Assembly: GCA_963678705.1 (NCBI GenBank)
Contig: OY783205.1
Span: 12,710,001 to 12,774,000 of the forward strand
Length of the DNA: 64,000 bases
Origin: Panorpa germanica
Lineage: Eukaryota > Arthropoda > Insecta > Mecoptera > Panorpidae
Direction of reading: 5' to 3'
The position numbers and the translations under genes are program-made. The notes below the pieces were generated by a model, which did not search any database, had not been told where the DNA came from, and saw only the letters and a program-made list of their open reading frames with translations. Position 1 is the stretch's first letter. Each line of letters starts with the position of its first letter. Below, one piece after another: positions 1-10,100 of the stretch.

Positions 1-599
1 TCTTAAGGTGTTTCAATTTTTGAAAAAAAATTTTTTTTTTTTCTAATTCCTAAACAAAATGAGATAAATTTTTTTTTTCTTTTTTTCTTGTGTAGTCATG
101 GGCAGGACCACCTTCTGGTGCCGGCTTATCGTTGAATTTTGGGACACCCTGTATAGTCAATGTATAGTCAAAGACTATGTATAGTCGATATAAGTTTAAT
201 ACAACTACGATATTATATTGAAATAAGCATTTAAAAAGAAAAATATCCCCACGTAACATTAGCTATTCCCTGTATATTCATAAATGCCCCATAATGTAAA
301 TTAATGTCCAGTATACGTATTGCATACAAACTATACATACTATGTACATGCAGCAATATTTTAATATGCACATATCTTTGTATTTGTACATACATATGAC
401 ACACAATATAGGTTTTACATTACAACAGCATATACATATCATATACATATGTATTAAATTATTGATTTTATTTTATTGACTTCTTTTTTTACCCTTTGTC
501 TTCTTAGTCTCCTTACGAGGAAGACCACGGGGCTTTGCTCAGCCTAATTACGTTTGTGTACTCGTTGTGGAATTACAGCAGGAAACAGTGAGTTATCAG
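1..599. other. A+T-rich DNA without a recognisable gene
   Basis: No coding exon, RNA gene or complete element is visible. Around 100-155 there is a patch ending in 'gggacaccctgtata', wording common at ends of insect repeats, so an old repeat fragment is likely. The only open frame here is short and low-complexity. Confidence 0.4.
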
Positions 600-1168
600 G
601 ACAAACGAATTTTTTTAATATTTATTTTTAGTGCATCTACTTTAAATAGTTATTAGCACTTTAAACTGCAATATATACAATAAACTATAAACTACAATAT
701 ATACATATTTTTTTTTTACAAAAATTTTTGCATTACATAATTCTGTAATAACTATACTATACTATAATTTCACTTTACATTTTATTCTTTACAATTACTA
801 TAATTTCTTTAATAACTTCAATATTCATTTTCCTTGTATCTCATTTTTATTTTCTTTATATGGGTTCACTAATTCTTATTTCAACAACAATTGCTCTACG
901 ATATGATGCCCCGTTTCATTCCCCGTTTCTTCGATTTTCTTCTGTTGAGGAGAACTGTACTTTGTTATCCTGCACTATTTTCCATATGTAATTCCAATTG
1001 TTTACTGTTAATTCAGCCTTCCAGTGCATAACTATTTATTATTTTCTTTAATAATACTTATTTCTTTTTATAATCAAACCCAGAAAATATAACTCTGGTC
1101 CGGGGATCGTACCCAAAAACACAGCAGTCTAATGTCAAGCATTAGTGCTTTCGGCTATATTTATTATT
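600..1168 (-). repeat. tRNA-derived SINE-like repeat, copy 1
   Basis: Read on the minus strand, the head (about 1095-1168) resembles a degenerate tRNA: an A-box-like stretch, then a B-box-like GGGTACGATCC. The tail near 628-665 carries a conserved segment (plus strand 'agtgcatcta...tagttattagcactt'). A second copy with the same head and tail but a strongly diverged middle lies at 37640-38200. The shared ends with a variable body suggest a SINE or another short non-autonomous retroelement. No target-site duplication was identified. Confidence 0.45.
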
Positions 1169-1239
1169 TGTTTGTTTTCTTTCGAAGTTTACAAGGCATG
1201 TCTTCATGAGAAGTTTTACTATTAAATTGATTACGTCAC

Positions 1240-1623
1240 ACAAAGTTCAACAATTTCTAAACTAAATTGGCCAAGAAGATTAATGACAATGACATCAAGA
1301 CTAAGAATGAATCATACTCCGAAACATCTAGCAAAAAACAAAAACATTCCAAACCCTAAATACGAATGTGGTGAAGAGGAGGCAGATCCTGACCACATTC
1401 TGTGGCAATGTCAAAATACAGCGATGGCAAGAAATGTACTTCAAAGGGCGGTGCCACAGACTTCGCAGACGCTTCCTGTTAACACCGCCTTTTTTATTGA
1501 GAAACCGAAATTTATAGCAGCAGTAGCCATGAATAGTTCGTTCTTGTTGTCGGAATATAAAGTATAAGAAAAAGCAGAACATTTTTCAGGCCGATAAAAG
1601 GCTACGTGCCTAAGAAGCCCGAG

Positions 1624-1627
<4 letters not shown>
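1240..1627 (+). pseudogene. 5'-truncated I-type non-LTR retrotransposon, ORF2 C-terminus and 3' UTR
   Basis: The frame at 1283-1564 has the layout of the end of an I-clade ORF2: an R-L-R-x-N-H stretch, then a CGEE...DHI...C cysteine/histidine motif, then about 50 residues to a stop. The full-length I-type element at 17710-23449 ends in the same order (CRCGEE...DHI...C), but the residues differ, so this is a related family rather than a copy. Upstream the frame is lost, as expected for 5' truncation. The 3' UTR (1568-1627) runs directly into a (TA)n tract, as in the full-length element. Confidence 0.6.

Positions 1628-1679
<52 letters not shown>
1628..1679. repeat. (TA)n microsatellite, left part
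   Basis: Uninterrupted alternating TA between the I-type 3' end and Helitron copy 1. The tract resumes at 4421-4444 on the other side of the Helitron, so the Helitron landed inside one TA repeat. Confidence 0.85.
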
Positions 1680-1680
<1 letters not shown>

Positions 1681-1963
1681 TAGCTGACCCGGCGAACTTC
1701 GTACCGCCTAACAGTCAATGAATATCGTGTTACCTTTTAGGCTTTGATGAACGTAATACAATGATACAAAATAATATTTATTAATATAGATAGAAACATA
1801 AAAGTATTTTATTATGATGAATGATGATGAAAACATACAGAATGAGAATAAAAATTAAAAAAATAATAATAATTAAGTAATTCAAACTCATGTCAGAAAA
1901 AAATGATTTAAAACTATGTTGTGCAGATTGGAATACACTCGGATTAATTCATTAATGGGATTT

Positions 1964-2776
1964 TCATTCAAGCACCTTGTCATAAACGACATTCTTTGTT
2001 TTTTGGTCAGGCGCAAGAACAAATAAAGCGGATGGTTTGCCGACACGTGAGCATGCCACGTACAATTGACCTTGAGAAAAACATGCATTTTCTAGATTGA
2101 GGCCACAAATAGTCAAGGATTGGCCCTGTGATTTGTTGATCGTCATGGCGAAGGCAAGACTAATCGGGAATTGAATTCGTTTAAACTCAAATGGCATATC
2201 CGTTGGGATCATCGGAATCCTTGGAATAAGAACTTCCTCATCTTTAAATTTTCCTTTAAGTATCGACGCGTGAATCACATTGCTCATCAGTTTTTTTATC
2301 ACCAAACGCGTTCCATTGCACAGTTTTGGTTGGTTTAAATTTCTAAGCATGATGACTACCGAGCCAACCTTAAGTTTTAAATTGTGCGGTGGTAAACCAG
2401 GCACATCCAAGAAGTTTAAAAATTCACTTAGATAATTAGCGGCTTCTTCTTCGTTTGTTACACAGTCGATAGATTTGAATGAATACAGAGTACCTACGAT
2501 TTGATTTTGAATTATAAAATTGAGGTCATCTACATCTTTATTTTTAGCGGCCAAAATTGCTCGCTCACTTAACCATTTAGTATTTTTGTGGTTAGCAATG
2601 ATATCCGGGAATACTTTGTTGATAAGCTCGTCTTTTGATGATACAAAATTGCAAACATTTGGAGGAAATGAAATCAAACCGCTCGATTTGTCAACAGGAA
2701 TACGGCCATTACCAAAAGTCAGCAATTGCTTCGAGAAATCATTAGCAGATAGATCGTCGAACAATGCAACTCTCAT
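1964..2776 (-). pseudogene. Helitron helicase C-terminal domain (Pif1-like), copy 1
   Basis: An open 270-codon frame matching the second half of a Helitron Pif1-type helicase. It begins at the NMRV motif (motif IV region). It then has PGLPPHNLKLKVG, the LRNLN...LCNGTRL block, IPRIPMIPTDMPFEFKR, the AMTINKSQGQSL motif and YVACSRVGKPS near the end. The Walker A and B motifs that should precede it are missing: in this copy the sequence upstream jumps from the N-terminal region of the protein straight into this domain. It therefore has no ATPase capacity. The frame has stayed open in both copies, which is explained by their youth rather than by selection. Confidence 0.8.
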
Positions 2777-2799
2777 ATTTACAGACAGTTGAAGTTTCT

Positions 2800-3776
2800 T
2801 GAAGTCTTGAACAGCCTGACCAATGCATGATGTTCATGAAGCATTTGCTGCAGATCTTGGAGAATTGCTCTTTTCGTAGCTGTGTTGATCCCTTGACGCC
2901 GGTCAAGTTGTTCTTCCATATTGCCCATGAAGTATATTTGCAAGAATTTATGCTATGCATCTTCTATAGGTTCCAATGATCCAATGCGATGGCAAATCTG
3001 GCCTTGAATCTGTAAAGTCAAAGCCATAGTTATAGTTAGATTTACAAACACTTTTTTTACAAACACTTTTTTTTTTTTAATAATAACATGCCAAATACAG
3101 AAATCTAACAAACTACATTCCAGATTTTTTTTACAATCATAGAAAATATAGTTTTTAACGTAAATTACCTTAAATGTCCGATTATATCCGTGTTCTTCGA
3201 CAATTTCCGCCCCAAATAAAGTCATTTGGAAACAGACATTGTATTTTTGAGTGTTCGCTAGAAAATGTCGTGATTCTAGTGTTTCGCCATAAAGCAGGGA
3301 GCACAATGGCTCTGGTGGCGGGACCAATGATGGCAATTTCACTTTACCACTAAGGCAGCACAAACCAGGCGTTTCACCAGCAAACTCAATGCTCCACAAT
3401 GCTTGCAAACAACGTCCATTGGACCAATGCAAACTAAACGATGCAAGCTGTAGTCGATGGTGCAATCATATAGAAACGCTGCTCGATTCAAATCAATACT
3501 TGAACCATTTCTTCTTGCACTTCGAAGATTATTCCTCTGTTCATCTGTACGATAAGCTCGACGATTTCTCGTTTCTAACCTAGCCGTTTCACGGGCTACC
3601 TCTCTTTGCTCTTGTGTTTGAGAAGCACGAATTAAGGCCCTTCTTTGCTCCATACTAACGCGGTGCTCTTCTCGTGCAATTTCTCGTTCTTCATCAGATA
3701 ATTGACTCGCGATATTCCGTTGCCTAACTGCATTACGGCTCCGCTGGTAAAGATTAGATCTTCTAGGACGCGGCAT
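2800..3776 (-). pseudogene. Helitron RepHel N-terminal region with an intron, copy 1
   Basis: The start codon is at 3776 (MPRPRR). An arginine/glutamate-rich stretch is followed by the CKHCGA...GLCCLSGKVKLP...PPPEPL block that marks insect Helitron N-termini. A one-base frameshift separates CKHCGA from the rest (about 3390) in both copies. At 3168-3010 lies an apparent intron: the exon reads ...TFK, then a GTAATT donor and a TTACAG acceptor, then IQGQICHRIG, restoring the family's TFK-IQGQ order. The second part runs on to FKTS and then breaks off where the HUH domain should follow. An in-frame stop lies near 2957. Confidence 0.7.
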
Positions 3777-4420
3777 AGTTATTAATATTAATACTGAATG
3801 TGCACTCGCATAAAACCACAAAAAACCACTTTCGAGACATAGACAATAGCTCAAAGAGTATATAAGCACTACATATGAATAGCAAGAAAATCAAGAAAAA
3901 TTATAGTTATAGATAACCTATAAAAAGACATTTACACTTTTGTTAACCTGTACAATAAATCTTAGGTATTATTTTCTGAAATTAAAAATTAAATAATTAA
4001 TAAATAATCTACACAAATTAATGTCTAAAACAAACAAATATAACAGTACCTGAACTTTCGAGACATTTTACAAAAAATAAATTTCTGAACGCACAAATGA
4101 ATAGCTGTTACAACATGTTGTCATGACAACAAATGTTTGACATGAAATAAACAAATCAGCATTTATTGAAATGATTAAGTATCGAGTTTTCATTGTCGAG
4201 TTTTTTAAATTTCGAATTTTCATTGTTTTTAAGATGTATTATGCTATTGTAAGTGTTGTAACAAACCCGTCTTTGTTTTATATATTTTCATTGTTTTTAA
4301 GATGTATTATGCTATTCGTGGCGAAGACAAATCCAACGAATCAATAACTATGAATATTGGTTCAGCAGATCTCGAGTTATAAGTGTTGCAACAAACCCGT
4401 CTTTCTTTTATATATTAAGA

Positions 4421-6452
4421 TATATATATATATATATATATATATTTATTGAAAAAGTTCAATATTCAACATGAAACTTAATAATTAATTTTGTCAATAA
4501 TTACTTTTGTGTTAATGAATTTATTGAGCTGTTATACTCACCAATGATACTACAGGCATATTCCCGGAAGTACAACATATTGAACAAATTTCTAACAAAG
4601 AAAACACTGACACTGACACTGACACTTTGTAATGATTGTGTACTCAAGAAAATACTATTAATCTCATTGTAACGAAACACGCTGACAAATAGGTTAAATG
4701 ATAATAAGCTCTATAGTAAAGTCTTCATATGTAGTGGCGGCGAGACAATTTGGACCAGTAACATGAATAAAATAATCCTATAATTAATAAAGAAACTGTG
4801 TACACATTAATGATCTCTTTCTGTTTTTAAGATAACCTAAAACATTACAGAATGTTTTTTAATCATTTATGGTTATTATCATTTGTTTATAATAATTCTC
4901 ATTTGTGGCACTGATAATGAAAGACAATAATAATGTACAAACAAGCAACTCGTTAAGCACAGTTATATGTGCAGTAAAAACTCCGTTATCTGGACTCTCA
5001 TTATCCCATTTCCGAACAAAAAGAAAATGCCTTTGCATATTGTGGGGCCGTTGTTAACGGAATTGGGTTAAGAATGCTACACAAATACACCTCGTTTGTT
5101 GAAATAATCTATTCAACACGTGCATGTCTTCTATTGAAAGTAAGAAACCTTTCGTAGCGTTATTTGCACTTTGATTGTTATTGTTGAATGAAGGAACTGG
5201 TAATGTAGTGAGTTATAGGGAATAGATTATTGTCTTCTATTTGGTTATTCGGTTTCTTGTTTTGCTTTCTGATTTAATTATTTTTAAATTAAAAAAAATT
5301 GTATATAAATTACAATATTACGCGTTGTGTAGTACTTTATATCATGCCTAGCTTGAACGAACGGTTTTTAGTAATTTCAGAATTATAAAAAAGGGCTGTA
5401 GATATACAAAAACAAAATTTGATTTTTTGATTTGATGTTTTGTTTGGTTTGGACATTACTTGATCCACATTTTAAAAAAATAAAAAATGTTATAATGGTT
5501 GGGAATGAATATTTTATATATATTCGATATGTAATGTTCTTAATGTAATTTTTTTTAACTCACGTTACGTTTTATTTTTTATACATGCAACATAAGTTAA
5601 TATTAAATTCTGTATTAAATATATTTTCATGTATTTCTCGAATATGTAGATTTTACTATAATACGATAAATATGTTTTTTTTATCAGTAATATACACGAT
5701 TATAAATCATTAAATTATAAGATTAGTGTATTGTTTATATTACAATTACATCTTATCTACAATACATTGTACCATACTTAATTACTTTTTATTAGGAAGG
5801 CAATTTAATTTATCTATAAGCCGCTTGTGTTTAATACTCAACTCGCAAAGGTAGAAACGTGGGATCACCGGGCTGGGATGAAAGATATTACATCTATCGT
5901 TTTAAAGTTAAACCAAATTGTAGAATGATGTTAGGAACTCCAGTGATATAAAGAAATTAACTGTTTTAAACAGAGATAACGGCTTTAACCTTGACTAACA
6001 ATATTTTGTCTACAATCGACTTGATAAAATATGATATACATTTAAAACACTAAATTTGTATGGCAAATTACAATAAGGTAATTGTCTATAAAATATAGCC
6101 CTATATGCAGAGATAAGTATATTTGATATTTCATTTAATAAATGTTTGATTAATTCAGTTTTCCTTGTATTCATTCTACTTACGTTAGATCAACAAAGAC
6201 TTACTTACTTGTAAATTAAAGAGATTCTCAACCAATTTATGGCCTGTGTAATAGCCCATTATTAGTGAAACACATAATGCTTAAATGTTCCAAGTATTTA
6301 TCGTACTATACATATACTATATTGAAGTAACTCAAATTGAATGTGTTACTAAATTGCCTTTTAGTCTTATGAGTAATAAATCATGTCATCAATCAAGCAA
6401 AGCTAACAAAACTAATATTGTTATGCCTTATGCCTTATATTATTTATTGACT
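4421..6452. other. TA tract and noncoding DNA without a recognisable gene
   Basis: The stretch starts with the resumed TA tract (4421-4444) and a short CACTGA tandem near 4604-4627. The remainder is A+T-rich without a credible exon. The segment 5950-6090 (ataacggctttaacc ... atcgacttgataaaatat) resembles DNA upstream of gene B at 39185-39210 and 40865-40940. A minus-strand AATAAA at 6448-6443 could serve as the poly(A) signal of gene A. Confidence 0.4.
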
Positions 6453-7122
6453 ATACGAGGTATGGTTATTTTTAAACGAGACTGTTTCTAATACAGACAC
6501 TTTACGTTTCTAATATGGACAGTTCTCTTTTGGTTGCAGCCCCTCCCATGTCTGTAGACTATTAGTCTGTCTTCGCTTGTATAATATCTATTTTTTATAG
6601 TGAAACTTGCAATCGTTACTGAAACTATCTTTTGTTAAAAGAAGTACATGACAAACAATGTTTATCACGTGTGCGAATTAGTGAGTTCTTTAAGCCTTTC
6701 CAAGATGGGCGAGAAGATATTGGAGATGATGCACGCCTAGAGTGCCTTTACACGTTAAAAACGTCGGAAATCTGATCCGATCTCACCGTGCGATTGCTGA
6801 AACTGTTGAGCTTACAAACAAAAAATGCAAAAAGTTCCGAAAATTTTCACAACCGAAGACGTTTCTACAAAGTATAACATCTTACAGTTAGACTGCTTGT
6901 TTTGCTTATTCGTCTGACCTGGCACAATGAGGTTTTTTATCTGTTCCTCAAAGTCATTTTTACATTAAAAAGAACAATATTTCAGACCGTTGATGTTGTA
7001 AAAGAAAAAGTGACACGTATCATGAATAACCTCACAGAAGAAGACTTCCAACACTGTTTTGAAAAAAAAAATTTGCAACTTTTCCAGCATCAGCCTCGTT
7101 ATTTAATATACCACACCTCGTT
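6453..7122 (+). mobile_element. mariner relic
   Basis: Imperfect terminal inverted repeats face each other: tacgaggtatggttattttt...aacgagactg at 6453-6484, and the reverse complement of an acgaggtgtggtatattaaataacgag-like end at 7093-7122. Between them are eroded pieces of transposase on the plus strand: a FFKPFQDGREDIGDDAR-like helix-turn-helix region near 6690-6740, a remnant of the SSDLAQ...FFLF block near 6905-6955, and a FQTVDVVKEKVTRIMNNLTEEDFQHCF-like C-terminus at 6980-7065. Frameshifts, stops and a length of about 670 bp instead of about 1.3 kb make it dead. Confidence 0.7.
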
Positions 7123-7129
7123 AATATAA

Positions 7130-10100
7130 CTATTTACTTTTAAATAAAATCTTTTGAATTTCATGTAACGATTTCCCTTTAGTCTCCGGTAAAATAAAGT
7201 ACAAGAATAATAACACTACCAAGGACAATACTCCAAAACACCAGTAGGATGTATACATTCCAAAAGCGTCCGTTACTATTTGGTAAAGTTTAGTAACAGT
7301 AAATCCAAATAAAAAATTTAAACATAAAATAAAAGTTGTTGCTAACCCTTTAATTTCTGTTGGCAGTAATTCTCCTAAAAACAGAAACGGAATAGTCGCT
7401 AAACCGGCATTGAAAAATATAATAAATATTACCATAGCTGTAACTGGTAACCACTTTAGGAAAGAAACATCGGATTGAATATAGTCCTTTGCAAAGAAAT
7501 ATCCACCCATTGTTACGTTGATGATCAAAGTACCAGCAATGGAGACTAACAATAATGGCCTCCTTCCAACTTTGTCTATAGCAAAAGACACCATGAATGT
7601 AGTAAGAAGTTGGATGACTGCAAGAATAATTGCCGATTCATTTGGTCCAATGCTTCCCGCAGCTTCTTGAAAGATCTCCACTGAATGTAAGATGATCACC
7701 ATATACCCAGAGACGTGAACTCCAGCAAATGTTATCAAGAGTTTCAGCACTACGATAAGATTCTCTCTTGATGTAAAAAGCTCCTTGGCTTTAGCGTGAT
7801 TTTGATTCTGCGGTACTGATTTGTAGATACTTTCTAAGTCAGCCGCAAGTTCCACGCTTGTTTTGTGAGGGCAAAGATATTTTAGAGATTTCTGTGCATC
7901 TTCTTCTCGGCCTTTAGTGAGGTAATAAATGGGAGTTTCTGGTATCCATAATAATGTTGTCAATTGAATAATCGGGATGACCATAAGGACGTAAGCCAAA
8001 GATTCATACGGCACGTATGAACCAACGCAGTAGCATAACAGAACGCCAACCTGAGGGAATAAAGGTATATTGTCATATCTGTTGTAAATAAAGTAACCTG
8101 TAATCGTTAAATAATCTAAAAGATGTTAAAAGAAACCCATAATCTAGAGGCAGATAAAAGGACGCTATAGATAAGGATAAGGGTGCTATGTAATTGTAAC
8201 TAAATAAGTTACTATTACAGTTTAGTTACAACTAAATAAATAACCTCCAAAATTTGTCAAGTGATAATCTGTCAAAATGCAGTAGAATTTATTTTTAAAA
8301 GAAGTTTAATGTCAGTTTTTGAAAAATATAAAAGTGAAAACAATTTCTATTACTAATTGTTATTAAAAATAGCAATTTATAATATTCCACATACAATTTT
8401 GTCGAACTGTCAACATTTATAATACTAACGATGCATACGCACTAACTAAATTAACTAAACTAAAATTAAAACAAAACTGTGAAAAGGAATGCTTAAATGA
8501 AAACGTGAAATATAGATTACAATATTAAATAAAAACAGTAACTTAAATATCAAAACAGTGAGTGGGAATGAGGCTTTACACATAAAATATTATTATTTAA
8601 TTAAAATATGCAACATAAATATGTAAAATCGAGGTAAACATGTACAGATGAACTTCTTCTATAAAATATGCAATAATATGTAAATGCACATAGAACTACA
8701 AGAAGAAACAAACTCATTATACATTAAATCTATAATAAAATTAAAAACATAATTTTTTTTCTATACTATAAAAACACATCGCATTGTACAAATATAACCA
8801 TTAGCCCAGTACACTCACAATAGCCTACTCCTTAAAATCCCAGAAAATATACTCTCTGTAAATATTTTGGAGTCACTTTGACATCATATTGAAGATGCGT
8901 ATGATTTTTTTGTCAAGAAACAAATCAATTTGATTTCACTCGTTCAAGAAATTTTCAGTAATGTGAACCAAAAATGGCGAAATCACTTCACCTGACCTCA
9001 CCACCGTATCAATGTTGAATGGAGTTGCAAATAAACCATTAAAGTGTAACAGAGACAGATATATCTTTCAGATGTTTCTTTTTCTATAATATTCTGTTGA
9101 ACTAAATGTGGAATTTTATCTCTACTAAAATAAATATTTTCAAATGTAAAAAAGAGAATTACATATCTCCATTTAAATGTATGATGCTGGAAAGAGAAAG
9201 AATATTCTTATGAAAAAATTCTGACAAATTTTTGTTCACTAGGTGACATCTATCTGAAATCTTAGTGAAAAAGAATTGATTTTGTAACTGGTACTTCACC
9301 TAGCTATGCCGTTTCACCAAAATAGTTACTGGGTTGTTTACCGAAATATAGACATCTAGACCACTGATTTAAAAATACACGCTAGATAAGTAAAGCAGAT
9401 GCACATTTACAGCAGTTTATGCAAAACATTACCAAAATGGAGTATTCTTCGCCATTTTTCTTTACACATAGACACATGATATTGACTGACACCATTGATA
9501 ATGATGGTATAGGCGAAAGCTGAGCGAATAAATTTAATACAGTGTTATGAAGACACATAAATATACCTATAAGAGATACTTATACCTTCATTAATGTTGT
9601 TGACAGTACTCCTAGTGTACCTCGAATTTCCTTGGAAGCGATTTCTCCTATATAAATGGGCGCCGCTACACAGGACATTCCTACTCCAATGCCACCAATC
9701 AGACGGGCAATATACAAGTAAATGTACGATTTGGCTATGAGGATTAGTATCCATGAAGTGATATACGGAACGGCGGTCAGTATTACAGTCGACCTGCGAC
9801 CTATGCTGAGATACAAATACTTGGCTTTTACATAAGAACAATTTAAGCATAATTGCATAACAACGTTGGATTTTTCAATCAAAGTGAACTTAAATTATTG
9901 TTCAGTACAAAATTAGTACAGAACATAAGAAGATGTCTCTGTTGGCATTCCAACATTATAATGTATTGTTGTCTCTAATAGAAGTAATGCGCATGACTAC
10001 AATACGACGACTGCTGTACGCTACAGCGATATGGCATTCGTGTCAGTTGTGTTTTGGGCTTCTACACTGTCAAGATCATAATTCCCAACCATCTTGTTAT

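Larger units (their letters stand above)
1680..4420 (-). mobile_element. Helitron copy 1, internally deleted, non-autonomous
   Basis: On the minus strand the element starts with TC (4420-4419, TCTTAATATATAAAAG...) and ends with CTAG at 1683-1680. It is preceded by A and followed by T, the Helitron target rule. The 3' end has a short GGCG...CGCC hairpin just before GGTCAGCTAG. Inside are the N-terminal and helicase C-terminal parts of a RepHel protein. The HUH replication-initiator domain and helicase motifs I-III are absent, so it cannot move by itself. Copy 2 at 45480-48211 aligns with no gaps and 7 mismatches over 2,732 bp (2161, 2430, 2965, 2973, 3179, 3218, 4349), showing recent spread. 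A roughly 80-bp segment near the 5' end (around 4200-4300) is repeated at about 4270-4412. Confidence 0.85.

Noticed and set aside
1628-1679. TA repeats as an origin or promoter
   Set aside because: They are ordinary microsatellites here, explained as insertion targets.
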